Of a DNA stretch of 64,000 bases, positions 52,990 to 63,087 are shown piece after piece. The DNA comes from Saturnia japonica (Eukaryota > Arthropoda > Insecta > Lepidoptera > Saturniidae). The notes beneath the pieces are model-generated. The model worked only from the letters and a program-made list of their open reading frames with translations. It was not told the DNA's origin and searched no databases. The stretch lies in contig CM065304.1 in NCBI GenBank assembly GCA_033032175.1, positions 7,068,001 to 7,132,000 of the forward strand, written 5' to 3'. The first letter of the stretch is position 1. Every line of letters begins with the position of its first letter. The translations under genes were made by a program, and so were the position numbers.

Positions 52990-54470
52990 TACAAATAAAG
53001 AAAACCTTTTCTAAACTATAGGCGATATTTGGTCATACTAGATAAATGTTTATAATTTAGACATTGTTGAAATCCATACTGAAAAACTTTTAGCAGCTAA
53101 CCAAAATATTCTAATAAAAGACTTATTCGTTATTTCAATTCATACACCTCCCTATCTAAATAGCTTCATGAAGGTAAACAAACTAAAGAAGAATGTCCGT
53201 AGATTAACGTAACACGTATTTTTATCCTGACGATTTATATAAATAAAATAAAAAGAAATTCCGAACTTTTTCGATATAAATTAGCAACACTGACGTACTC
53301 ACATTGTATGGATATCGGTTTAAGAACACCGTCTCATGTACTATTTTTAATATTGGCCTGCATACCGCGAACGATCAGTAATAAATAATTTATATATACA
53401 AAAGTACAATTTATTTTATTTTAACACATTTGCTTTGTTTATTTGTATTGCATATAATTACGTATAATAAATTTAGAATTATAACTTTGTTTATAAGACA
53501 TTAGGATGCTGAATGTACAATACAAAATTCCAACTTTCTGGTATTACTTATAAGCCTAAGATAAATGGTGAAAAATGTGAAGACTCAAATTGCTTACACG
53601 GTTATTATGACTTTCAAGTGAAATTCTTCAAGGTTTCAAGAAAGGTGTCAATACTTTACCTGCTAATGATGACTCGACGACCTACAATCGAGACATGTGC
53701 TCGCTGGCACAAACATTTTTTATCTATTATTAATTTAATAATAAAGTTACAAAAGAGGATTTTGCGTAATTAATTTATAGGTAAAGAGTCATTTAAATTT
53801 TGCAATTTCACTACCTCTTTCTTCATTTTAATATAACTCGTCGTCGCTATGCTGTATAAACTAATGAAATAATTAACGAATTTGGGTATCTAGTTAAGAT
53901 TTAGCTGTTAAAATTTGTTTAAAAATTTACCTTTTTGTACGCGTTGATTACGATATAAAAATGATTAACAATAAAATGTAGGCTATCTAGATAAATCAGC
54001 TCGGTAGTTCCAGAGATTATCTCCTGCAAATATTCACACAAGCTTTACCTCTTTATATAATTAGATATATGACAAAAAATATTTTTAATACATAACGAAT
54101 TAAATCAATATATTCCCAAATTTTTATTTTATTTTATGTAAGGTAGTACGATTACGAGTAGAACGGTTAGTTACGCATTTCTTATGTGTTATTGTAATCC
54201 TATATTAAGGCAGTTACATTTTAACAGTGAACATATTTTAAAAGTAAACCCGATTGAGAAACTACCACCAGGTAACAAATTACCTCTGTGCCAAATTTCA
54301 TTGCGAAGTGTTAAGAGGCTTAGTAGTAAAGAAGTAACAAACACAAATGGGTAGAGCTACTTTCGCATTTATACTATTTGTGTGGAGTTATTCTTAGGCT
54401 TGTGTTTAACTGATCACCAGATATAGTAAAATATAACCTTAAAAAAATACTTTATACTGAGTGACAAACA
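52990..54470. other. no gene found
   Basis: AT-rich DNA. A short frame at 53513-53773 has a few plausible words (LSGITYKPKINGEKCEDSN) but no family I know. 53998-54060 repeats the TCGGTAGTTCCAGAGATTA element, and 54290-54380 has the ACAAATTACCTCTGTGCCAA tail segment. Confidence 0.4.
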
Positions 54471-54961
54471 TAGTAATTGATCAACAAATTGAAACCCCCA
54501 TTTTAATACGAAATTATAACCAAAAATTTTACATTTTACTATCCCATTAAAGCAAATAACTCCAAGCTAATCTTTGTCAACCCAAAAATAGTAAATGACC
54601 ACCAAAATTTCAATATTATTACTATTTGGTGCTCGCCGACTGCGGCCGCTGCCGTGTCTCTCGCTGTTTCATATCACAAGTTTTTTTGTAACGCGGAGAA
54701 ACCCGTCATGGGTACACACACGCCCAGAGGACGAGTGGTTATGTAAGACCCCTACTCAATAAAACTCCACGGTGCACCGTCCGCCGCCGTAATGGGGTGA
54801 CACGGGACCTGCAGGTAGCATATACCGCGTTTCCCCGGCGGCAAGGCCCGTAAGGGCCACCCGCTGACGGAGACAGTCCGATGCAACGGAACTGTCTCCC
54901 TGTCCGCCGAACCAGTGCAATGGGAAGACGGGCCCCCGACCCATCTCCCCGTGGTTCGATT

Positions 54962-55250
54962 TGGCAGGAGAAGGAGGCGGATGAACTCACCCCCGTCTCC
55001 CACCCATCCGGCGTTGGGTTTTTTATAGAGGTTTTCTCCTCTGCCTCTGTCATCATGTTTTAGCATAAAGCGGGGGGCAAGGAGGCGAATGAACGCACTT
55101 CCGCCCCCGCTAGTCTGGCTATGATTTTGTACCGAGGTTTTCTTCTCTGCCGTCGGTAAAACGGCAGGGGAAGGAGGCGAATGAACGCACACAGTCCCTC
55201 GTTACTTTTTTGTAGAGGTTTCCTCCTCTGTCGTCATTTGTATTTCCCGT
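54962..55250 (+). repeat. three tandem ~100-bp units with AAGGAGGCGAATGAACGCAC
   Basis: The phrase AAGGAGGCGGATGAACTCAC at 54970, AAGGAGGCGAATGAACGCAC at 55079 and the same at 55170 open three successive units. Each unit then carries C-rich DNA, a T run, an AGAGG...CCTCT hairpin and a TGCCGTCGG-type spacer. The units become the shorter hairpin repeats further right. Confidence 0.7.
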
Positions 55251-55550
55251 CCATCCGTAGATTACAGCTGTGATTTTTTAATGAGGTGCTCATCCTCAAC
55301 CCTCTGGTCATTTTTTAAAGTGGTTTCCTTCCACTGCCAGCCCATGATTTTTTATACTGGTGGTTTTCTCCACACCTCCGTCTAGTAATTTTTTAAAGAG
55401 GTTGTCTTCCTCGGTAATTTTTTAAGGTGGTTGTCTTCCACCGTCCTTCCGTGATATTTTAAGGTGGTTTACTCCACCACCGTCAGCGATTTTTATAGAG
55501 GTTGTATCCTCTCAATTTTTTAATGAGGTTTTCTTCCTCCTGCGCCGCCA
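55025..55550 (+). repeat. array of about eleven small hairpins with covarying stems
   Basis: Each unit is a T run plus A (ATTTTTTAA or similar), then a 4-5 bp stem around a 6-7 base pyrimidine-rich loop. Stems seen in order include AGAGG/CCTCT (55027), AGAGG/CCTCT (55214), TGAGG/CCTCA (55282), AGTGG/CCACT (about 55319), GTGG/CCAC, GAGG/CCTC, GGTGG/CCACC, GGTGG/CCACC, AGAGG/CCTCT and GAGG/CCTC (about 55527). The second unit, near 55144, is imperfect. Changes on one arm are matched on the other at two stem positions. Spacing in the right half is about 30-45 bases. Function is unknown. Confidence 0.75.
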
Positions 55551-56081
55551 AAGAAGGGTTCGTCTATAATGGACGAGCCGGAGCAGGTCCACTCTTGCCC
55601 CATACCGATTGCCGGATGGATGCCGTTAGTCTGGTATTGGCCGCCAGTCATAAGGACTGACGTTGCCCTGGGCACACCACGAGGAGGTTCCAGACATAGT
55701 GCCCCATCATTAACCCAGTCACAACGTTTGATAGGAATTAATAGCGCATTAATTTATTTCTGAGATTTGGTGATTATTTACTATTTTTGACAGTATAAAT
55801 TAAATTTTTTTTTTTGGTAACACTGCTAAGGGTTTCGATGTATTATTTGGTGGTCATTATAATTAATCCCTAATTCTTTTAACTGACACTTTTTAAGAAA
55901 AGGTAGTTTTTGATACTTAATTATTATCGGCCGATCCTAAACTTATTTTGTATTTTGCATGGTGGTATGGCTTTTTTTAATGCTCGCCTGACTAGTTACC
56001 ACCCTCAACTTGAAAATCTGTCGCCAAGAACCTATCTATAACTTTATTCCGGCAGCTGCACTTGAGAGCCAGTCTTCCACT

Positions 56082-56082
<1 letters not shown>

Positions 56083-56148
<66 letters not shown>
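56083..56148 (-). repeat. poly(A) tract of the Jockey element (66 T on + strand)
   Basis: An uninterrupted 66-base homopolymer directly next to the target-site duplication. Pure tracts of this length shorten quickly over generations, so its presence argues for recency. Confidence 0.95.
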
Positions 56149-56152
<4 letters not shown>

Positions 56153-56653
56153 CTGACTACACTGTTAGCCTTAGGGGCCCTAAAGCCGCTGCGGCTTTTA
56201 CAGCTTCACCGGACTTGGGGGCGAGCGCAGAGGGCACTCAGCCGCGAAAGTTTTGTGGACGACTCGCACGAGGGTGCCAAAGTCGCCGGACCTCGGCTCG
56301 GGCGGTCGTCGCGTTCGCAAATAGGTCGCGATCTATTCGAATCCCTACACCTACGATTCGAGCTAACTAAATATACACATAGGCACGTTCCCTTCCTCCT
56401 GGGAGGAAGGAAGGAACCGTGCGTATGTGTATTCAGTAATCGGAATGTTTCTACACTAACTAGCGCTAACTAACTAGCGTAAAAAAAGAAAAAAAAAGGT
56501 CCCTCACAGAACCTATGTACCTGTGTGGTGTGCACGTGTGTATGTTCATACGTGTGTAGTGTTGTATGTAGGTAGCTAAGTGATGCACGTACAGTGTCAC
56601 TTGTATCGCGCGGGCGGTTGCCTGACCCAAGGGTTTCACACCGAGGAACGGAC

Positions 56654-59548
56654 CTAGGCTTGGGTTACCGCTAGAGAGGGTGGACGTGACGGGTGTGCTG
56701 GAGCGAAATTGACCGCCCGCCCTCTGCGGAGAGAACGGTGGTTACGCGGGCGTGGGCGCTGGCACGCTCTGTTTGGAGAGACGGATGTGTAATATTTATT
56801 CGAATTTTCGATGTGATCGTCGGGATCAATAAAAATATTGCGCGGCCGGCGTTTGCACCGGATGTCCGTGGGTGCCGGAACATAAGTGGCGGCTGTTTTT
56901 ATTAACGGATTCGCGTGGTTCGACGCGGTGTCGAAATACGAACGGGAGAGCTGTTTAACGTAGGCATGTATCGAAGGAAGCTCCATATCTCTATGGAGAT
57001 CTACGCTTCGAACATACCACGGGGCCCCGGTGAGACGATAGAGGAACCTATTCTGTATCGATTGTAACCGTTTGAAACTCGACTCGGACATATGTGCGAA
57101 CACGGCGCAACTGTATGTCAAAATTGGTCGAATACACGTCTTGTAGAGCGTGAGCTTATGTCGCGTGGACATTTTACTCACCGAACACAACAGAGGATGC
57201 AACCGGCCCAGGACCCACGCGGCCCTGTTCCTAACCTTACGGATGTGGGGTCTAAAAGAGAGCCTACTATCTAGGGTTACCCCTAGATATTTGGTCTCTC
57301 TTACATACGGAATCGGATTATCGTAGAGCTTAACAGGTTTAAGCTTCCACGGTATCTGTGACGAATCCGCATCGAAGAGCATCGCGGCGCTCTTCGAGGG
57401 ATTAACGGCTATACGCCACTCGTTAAACCACTTCCCGAGAGTGGTCACGGAGCGTTGGACTTTGTGTCTGAGGTGGGATCTATTCCTATCTGAGGCATAT
57501 AAGACTGTATCGTCAGCGTATAGCCCTACCTCGACCTCCGGGAGTCGAGGTAGGTCACTGACGTACAGGTTAAATAGGCTAGGAGCCAGGATCGAACCTT
57601 GGGGAACGCCTGAGCGTATTGGACGGGGCGTGGACAATTCACCTTCCACTCTATAGCGAAAGGTGCGATCTGTTAGATAGTCGCGAATTATTTTAATTAG
57701 CCTATCGGGGACTTCAAAGTGATACAACTTGTAGATCAATCCCTCGTGCCAGACCTTATCGAAGGCCTTGGCAACGTCGAAAAAGACCGCAAGTGTACGG
57801 CGGGGTTTATATAATTCAGCAAAATTAAATGCAACGTGCTCCGTGAGGCGGTGCACTTGATGAGTGCAAGAATATCTAGCACGGAAACCGAATTGCTCAG
57901 GCGGATAGAGGTCTTTCTCCTCTATTACTGACTTGAGACGGTTCAGAAGGATCCGCTCGTACATTTTCCCTAAAGTATTTAGGAGACTGATCGGGCGATA
58001 GCTGTCGGGAAGCGACGCGCTCTTGCCGGGCTTACGGATACCTATGACTATGGCCTTTTTCCAGGCGGCTGGAAAATGGCAGTGGGCTATGGCTACATTG
58101 AAGATGCAGACCAAAAGAGCTATGAGGCGATCGGGAAGAAGTCTAAGTACTTCATTCCTGATCCCGTCGGGACCTGGTGCTTTTCTAAGCTTAAGGCTTT
58201 TTATAATGGAAAGAACCTCCTCAGACGTGACTGGGGACAGGGAGTCTGTCGCGGGGAGCTTATCCAGCTCCCGCACGCATCCATCGATACCCTCGACCCG
58301 GTCGGTATTTGCATCGACACTGTTCGGAGAGCACTGGCTCTCCAAACAAGTGGCGAGGCACTCCGCCTTGTCGCTGCTATCGAAGGCGAGCGGTATACCG
58401 GGACCCCTCTCGAGGGGGGGCATAAGATAAGAAGCCTCTATTTTGAGACTGTGAGCTAATTTCCAGTAAGCCAGATGCGACGGCCTTAGCCCTTCGACGA
58501 GGGCGTCCCATCTGTGACTTCTGAGTTCTAATATACGGGCTCTAACCGATCTTTGAAGTGCGCGTAAACGTGCGCGGTTTTCCTCGGTCGGATAGTGGTC
58601 GTGCGCACGAGTCGCCGCGTTCTTTTCCGTCAACAACGCCCGCACGTCGGCAGGGAGTACGAAGCGGCGATCGCTCGCCTCTTCGACCTCTCTCGAGGCC
58701 TCTCCGATGCCGGCCTGCAGGTGGTCGACCAGGGAATCGATCGCGAGATCTACGTCCGCAACGGACCCCAATACGTCCGGGATCCTATCTAAGCTGGACG
58801 AGGACGGCCTGTCCGCAAGATAATGTTTTAGCTTGGCATAGTCAACCACTTGGACCGAAGGAGGGCTAGAGTCGTCTGGTTGACCTAGCTGCATGATGAC
58901 CGGACGGTGGTCGGAGTCGAGCTCGTGTACGACCCGAATGAGTCGTAACCGAAGCGCGATACCTTTAATGAGAGCTACATCAAGCACTGTCGGCATACAG
59001 TTGTCTTGAAAGTGGGTGGGAGTGGGTGGCGCTATGACATCAAAGTTTAGCACGTTCGTTAGCTCTTCGAGTTTAACCCCATTACTGGAGTCTCTCCAAT
59101 TGCCAAACGAAGTGTGCCCACAATTGAGGTCACCCGCTATAATGACCGATTCACCGAGCGAAAGTAGCTTTTCTAGGTCAGACCTGAGAGGCTCTTTCCT
59201 CGGCGAGAGATAATCTGAGACTAACGTTATGGACGGGTGGTCGGTCATTCCTAGTCTACACACGGATACTTCCATATTGGTAAGTATCGGAGGATCTACC
59301 GGCGTACAATATAACGATCGTTTGTAATAAATGAGAGTGCCGCCCCCGCGGCCGGCCCGGTCATTTCTTACAATATTGTAGTTCGCGATTTTTGGATCAC
59401 GTTTAGCACGCTTTAAGAGCGTCTCCTGCACTAAAAGAACATCTACTTGGTGATCTTTAAGAAAGGTCGCGACGAGATCATGCTGCGGATATAGGTTCCG
59501 TGCGTTAAAAAACGAAAGATTTAACGCTTTCGGTTTAAACTTTGCCAT
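56654..59548 (-). CDS. Jockey-type ORF2: AP-like endonuclease and reverse transcriptase, 964 aa
   Basis: Endonuclease domain at 1-220 with N16, QE at 41-42, GDLNCGH near 139-145 and SDHRP at 212-216. Reverse transcriptase from about 440 to 740: KAPGPDGIRNEVL, YRPISLLNTLGK, FGFRARYSCTHQ, FDVAKAFDKVWHEG, GVPQGSILAP and YADD at 677-680. No RNase H follows, as is usual in the Jockey clade. The C-terminal part has a KLTLYKTCIRPILTY block. It nicks the target and reverse-transcribes element RNA from the A tail. It begins at ATG 59548, inside the last codons of ORF1, with 14 bases shared. All catalytic residues are present. Confidence 0.95.
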   Translation of the reverse strand: MAKFKPKALNLSFFNARNLYPQHDLVATFLKDHQVDVLLVQETLLKRAKRDPKIANYNIVRNDRAGRGGGTLIYYKRSLYCTPVDPPILTNMEVSVCRLGMTDHPSITLVSDYLSPRKEPLRSDLEKLLSLGESVIIAGDLNCGHTSFGNWRDSSNGVKLEELTNVLNFDVIAPPTPTHFQDNCMPTVLDVALIKGIALRLRLIRVVHELDSDHRPVIMQLGQPDDSSPPSVQVVDYAKLKHYLADRPSSSSLDRIPDVLGSVADVDLAIDSLVDHLQAGIGEASREVEEASDRRFVLPADVRALLTEKNAATRAHDHYPTEENRARLRALQRSVRARILELRSHRWDALVEGLRPSHLAYWKLAHSLKIEASYLMPPLERGPGIPLAFDSSDKAECLATCLESQCSPNSVDANTDRVEGIDGCVRELDKLPATDSLSPVTSEEVLSIIKSLKLRKAPGPDGIRNEVLRLLPDRLIALLVCIFNVAIAHCHFPAAWKKAIVIGIRKPGKSASLPDSYRPISLLNTLGKMYERILLNRLKSVIEEKDLYPPEQFGFRARYSCTHQVHRLTEHVAFNFAELYKPRRTLAVFFDVAKAFDKVWHEGLIYKLYHFEVPDRLIKIIRDYLTDRTFRYRVEGELSTPRPIRSGVPQGSILAPSLFNLYVSDLPRLPEVEVGLYADDTVLYASDRNRSHLRHKVQRSVTTLGKWFNEWRIAVNPSKSAAMLFDADSSQIPWKLKPVKLYDNPIPYVRETKYLGVTLDSRLSFRPHIRKVRNRAAWVLGRLHPLLCSVSKMSTRHKLTLYKTCIRPILTYSCAVFAHMSESSFKRLQSIQNRFLYRLTGAPWYVRSVDLHRDMELPSIHAYVKQLSRSYFDTASNHANPLIKTAATYVPAPTDIRCKRRPRNIFIDPDDHIENSNKYYTSVSPNRACQRPRPRNHRSLRRGRAVNFAPAHPSRPPSLAVTQA
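59535..59548 (-). promoter_or_regulatory. ORF1/ORF2 overlap (probable termination-reinitiation site)
   Basis: The 14 bases ATGGCAAAGTTTAA serve as the end of ORF1 (AAT GGC AAA GTT TAA) and the start of ORF2 (ATG GCA AAG TTT AAA). Short overlaps like this are known in other non-LTR elements, where ribosomes that finish ORF1 restart on ORF2 at low rate. That use here is inferred from layout. Confidence 0.6.
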
Positions 59549-61247
59549 TGGAAGGCCCTAAGTTATTATTACACGCCTCACGGTCGAGACGTTGTAGTGT
59601 CTCTGAGAGGCGGGGGAACGCGCAAGCGGTCTTGATGAGACCGAAGCGCTCCAGATGGTCATTGTAGTCAATGAGCTCGCGGATATCGTGCTCGCGAAGG
59701 AGCAGTATCATTAAGTCGTTACTATTAACGACAACATTAGCGGGCGCGCGGGGCGCGGGAATATCCATAGCCATAAGGGGCTGTGGATTGGGGCGACGGG
59801 GGCCCCATGCGTTCTGCGATGAACGCACGGGTTGCGGTTGCACCGCGCGGGGTGCGGAGAGGCCGGCGGTGGCCGGGGACTGGCGCGGGACCGGCAGCGC
59901 GGGAAATTCCCCTGACGCCGGCGGGGGTTGCGCTTTGATGGCTGAGGTGGGGGGCGCCGCCCGGGGGGCCGCCTGCCTCTGCGTGCGTGGCCGCGTGGTA
60001 CGCGGGGCCTTGGGGCAACCGCGATAATTCGCGGGATGCCCCTCCTCCCCGCATAACACGCAGCTCGGGGGGACGACGGAGTCACGCTCGCGCGTGCACT
60101 CCCGTGTGGGGTGGTCCTCTCGGCACTTTACGCACCGCGGACGAGAATGACAGTTACGGGCAGCGTGCCCGTACAGCTGGCAGTTGTGGCACTGCGCAGG
60201 CTGGTGGTTTTTGTGTGGGGGCTCCACGTTAATCCCGGAGAGCCCGCACACCGTCTCTAGCTGGAAGATGGCCTTTCCCTCGGGGGAAAGGTCCAATATG
60301 GCCACTACCATTTGTAGTGGCCGCTTATCTTTACTGTACATCCGGTGTACTTCCCGGATGGGATAACTTTGCTCCTTGAGCGAGGAGCACACCTCCGACG
60401 GGTCGAGCTCCACCGGAATGCGGCGGATGACCACTCGGAGGACGCGCTCCTCCGCGAGCGAATACGTATAAAATTGCAGACCTTTCTGCCGGAGGAGGGT
60501 GGTTAGTTTACGGTGAGTTTCCGAAGAACTCACCGAAATAGAAATCCCGTTGACTATGTTTCTAGCCTTGTGGTAGTCGAGTTTGAGTCTGCGCATCTCA
60601 TTGCAGACTCCCATCCAGGCTGCCTTGTCCCGGATTATGATTGGAGGTGGGGCACGCTCTTTTTTCCCGCCGGCGGGCGCGGGGAGCTGGGAGGACGCGG
60701 GGGCGGCGGTGCCCCTGACTACTGCCTTAGCTATTACCTTAGGCGCCGGTTGAGCAGTCGGACTGCTACGCGCCGTTCGCTTACGCGACGCCACGACGGT
60801 GAAGCCGTCGTTCTCGGTATCCATCTCCGGAGATGGATCCGGATTCGCGGGCGAGTCTTGTTCGACCGGAAGGGCCGAAAACGAATTTTTCGTCTTTAAC
60901 GCGGTTTCCGTGGATCGCGCGGGACGGACGTACGGACTATTTTTGGTAACCCTAGATTGTGACCGCGAATTACGCGGCCCTCGCCTGACGGAGGCGGGGC
61001 TTGACCCGCGCGATTGGCTGGTCGGGACAGGGGGCGTGGCCGTAGGCGCGGCCATGGCCCCGGATGACGCGGCGGACAGGCGCGTAACGCTGCGCGCGGG
61101 ACGTTTGGGCGCGACGCCGACTGGCGCGGCGCCAGTGGATGTAACGGTCGCGGCCGTGACGTCATCGGCCGCCTTGCTACCTGAAGCGGCCGCCTCGCTA
61201 CCTGAAACGGCCTCATGACGGGTCGCGGTCGCAGCGGTGCGACGCAC
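59535..61247 (-). CDS. Jockey-type ORF1 (Gag-like) protein, 570 aa
   Basis: The N-terminal 200 residues are Ala/Pro/Ser/Arg-rich and low in complexity. Residues 265-345 resemble the PRE-C2HC region found in arthropod non-LTR Gag proteins (RVVIRRIPVELDPSEVCSSL). Three CCHC knuckles follow: C353-C356-H361-C366, C372-C375-H379-C384 and C396-C399-H404-C411. A Pro-rich tail then ends in a short helical segment. It is expected to bind element RNA and form the ribonucleoprotein. High GC and Ala/Arg codons set it apart from the AT-rich surroundings. The stop overlaps the ORF2 start. Confidence 0.93.
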   Translation of the reverse strand: MRRTAATATRHEAVSGSEAAASGSKAADDVTAATVTSTGAAPVGVAPKRPARSVTRLSAASSGAMAAPTATPPVPTSQSRGSSPASVRRGPRNSRSQSRVTKNSPYVRPARSTETALKTKNSFSALPVEQDSPANPDPSPEMDTENDGFTVVASRKRTARSSPTAQPAPKVIAKAVVRGTAAPASSQLPAPAGGKKERAPPPIIIRDKAAWMGVCNEMRRLKLDYHKARNIVNGISISVSSSETHRKLTTLLRQKGLQFYTYSLAEERVLRVVIRRIPVELDPSEVCSSLKEQSYPIREVHRMYSKDKRPLQMVVAILDLSPEGKAIFQLETVCGLSGINVEPPHKNHQPAQCHNCQLYGHAARNCHSRPRCVKCREDHPTRECTRERDSVVPPSCVLCGEEGHPANYRGCPKAPRTTRPRTQRQAAPRAAPPTSAIKAQPPPASGEFPALPVPRQSPATAGLSAPRAVQPQPVRSSQNAWGPRRPNPQPLMAMDIPAPRAPANVVVNSNDLMILLLREHDIRELIDYNDHLERFGLIKTACAFPRLSETLQRLDREACNNNLGPSNGKV

Positions 61248-62254
61248 GCAGGCGTTCTCAGGTAGATTACGGTATTCCTCGTCTAGAGAGGGAAGTCTTC
61301 CACTGGACTTAGCGTGCTACTTATCATGGGTCACATCGTTACCTAAAATCATGTCACACTAATTGGGCGTAACGCTAAACTTATAATGATAAAAAATCTA
61401 TATAATTTATAACGAGATAAGTCTATAATATATTTAAAATATTGTAATTGCGAATCAATCAAACAATTAAATTAATCAATCCCCATAACATTTTCTGTTA
61501 GCCGTCGTGTTGTTCTATCAGCATATCCAGGTACCTATATACCATCTATCATGCACTGGGAAATAATTATAGAATGTATTAACCAACAAAGTTCGCTAAA
61601 CTCGATCGTTCTTATTGAGAACCGTTCGTAGTTAGTCGCCATCGCTCAGTACCGGGGTGAAGCAATTTTAGAAAGGTGATTATAATTACCTGAGTATATA
61701 ATATAAAGGTTGGCCATATTGCATTATTACTAGGGAAAGGCAAAAAAAAATCTGTCGTAACTTTTTTCCCTTTTTTTTAAGTCGTCTCTAATTAGTGACG
61801 ATGAAAGCAAAATAATTTCGAATTTTAATAAAGGTTTTACTTAACCGTAACAAGTTTCTTAAAAGAGTTGATTTAGGTTGTTTAAAAGTAGAATATAATT
61901 GTATGTTTTTAACATTTGGGACAAAGCAAATAACCCTTTATTAAGATGCATTTTCTTGATATATTCATTAATGAGTCATAAATAATTAAAGGAAATCTAA
62001 ACAAAGGCTGCCTAATTAATTTTAGAGGCGGTACGTGATTTCGAATCCATGTTAGCTGGCGGACCGCCTAGCGAAATAATACTTGCTTACATACATTGTA
62101 GATTCTTATGTAAATAGAAAGATACTCAAAATGAATAAATATTTCATTTAAAGATAGTTTAATATTTAGTTGGCGGATAAGTTTTAATGGTCTTGGTTTA
62201 AACTGCCTAAAGTGTTCCACAATAAAATTTCGTATTTAATGTAATCTAAATATT

Positions 62255-62495
62255 TACAAAATGAAATCGTGACTGACTGACTGACTGATCTATCAACACA
62301 GCACAAACCACTGAACGGATTGGGCTGAAATTTAGTACACAGAAAATTATTATGACGTAGGCATTCGCTAAAAACGGATTTAACCCCTATAGGGGTGTAA
62401 CGGGGGTTCAAAATTTGTATCGAGAAATTCATATATGTATTATATTTTTCTCAAACTTTGCTCGAGAGACGCCCCGGGCAATAAATAGCTAGTAT
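62255..62495 (+). repeat. short interspersed repeat
   Basis: The segment contains GACTGACTGACTGATCTATC, AACCACTGAACGGATTGGGC, TTTAACCCCTATAGGGGTGT and ends at GCAATAAATAGCTAGTA. The wording is a well-known lepidopteran interspersed-element layout. It is a single complete-looking copy in this window. Confidence 0.6.
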
Positions 62496-62659
62496 AAGAT
62501 ATTTAAATGTTCAAGATAAAATAAAATGATAATATATGTTACTTTGTTCACAATTAAATATGTAACGAATTTTTTTTTAATGGATTACCTATATGTACAA
62601 TTAATAAAAATGAAGTGTCTGTTTGTAATGTCAAAATAACATTTTTTTACTAAATACAT

Positions 62660-63087
62660 ATGAAATTATATAAGATACCTATAACAAAAAGCCCATTTTT
62701 TTTAATTTTGTTTGTCTGTCTGTTTGTTCCGGGTAATCTCGGAAACGGTTGGACCGATTTTGATGGAACTTTCACTGGTAGTTAGCTGAAGTAAAGGGAG
62801 TAACTTAGGTTACTTTTATTTTTAAAAAAGAATTAGGGATCTGCAAAAATAAAAAAACTGGTCACGGTGAATCAATTCGGGCGCATAAATGGCTTACGTT
62901 GAGTAAACCATAATAGATATAGCGAATTAATGTACGACATAATTATAGGCATTAAAAAAACCTACAAAAAAGTCCGGGTAAGTATATATCTATCTTCTAA
63001 GGAACACCCACAATAAGCATTTTTGTCTTTAATAGCCGGGAGCGGGGGAGCAAGATTCGCGCGAGCATTCTTCGGGCACAGCTAGTT
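62660..63087 (+). repeat. dispersed repeat family, copy 4
   Basis: The best-preserved copy: ATAAGATACCTATAACAAAA, TTTGTTCCGGGTAATCTCGG, AACGGTTGGACCGATTTTGA, TAACTTAGGTTACTTTTATT, AATTCGGGCGCATAAATGGC, AATAAGCATTTTTGTCTTTA and GGAGCAAGATTCGCGCGAGC, ending at GGGCACAGCTAG. Comparison with copies 1-3 would give the family consensus. Confidence 0.75.

Larger units (their letters stand above)
54472..55862. mobile_element. unclassified ~1.3-1.4 kb element: GC-rich core between inverted AT-rich motifs
   Basis: A GC-rich block (about 54635-55740) sits in AT-rich surroundings. On the left, AAAAATAGTAAATGACCACC lies at 54585-54604 (preceded by TGTCAACCC), with a weaker copy at 54471. On the right, the reverse complement appears twice: TTTGGTGATTATTTACTATT at 55766-55785 and TTTGGTGGTCATTAT at 55846-55860. 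A further inverted word, TACTATTTGGTG, is at 54620-54631. Such repeated inverted subterminal motifs suggest a mobile unit with a protein-binding end structure. No frame inside looks coding, and no target duplication could be fixed. Confidence 0.55.
56083..61293 (-). mobile_element. full-length Jockey-type non-LTR retrotransposon, both ORFs intact
   Basis: The element is 5,211 bp. It runs on the - strand from 61293 (5' end, TCCCTCTCTAGACG) to a 66-base A tract (T at 56083-56148 on the + strand). AGTCTTCCACTG flanks it exactly on both sides (56071-56082 and 61294-61305), a perfect 12-bp target-site duplication. ORF1 (gag) and ORF2 (endonuclease-RT) overlap. The 5' UTR before the ORF1 ATG is only 46 bases, short but possible, so a slight 5' truncation cannot be ruled out. 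Intact frames, an intact duplication and a long pure A tract all point to a very recent insertion. Confidence 0.95.

Noticed and set aside
54739..55192. Overlapping - strand open frames of 60-146 codons in the GC-rich element
   Set aside because: They run through tandem repeats and hairpins, have no domain signature, and several frames are open together, as expected from GC-rich repeats.
56062..56370. + strand frame with a poly-Phe run
   Set aside because: It is the reverse side of the Jockey poly(A) tract and 3' UTR.
57092..61218. Many + strand frames of 60-139 codons
   Set aside because: They are antisense shadows of the GC-rich Jockey ORF1 and ORF2.
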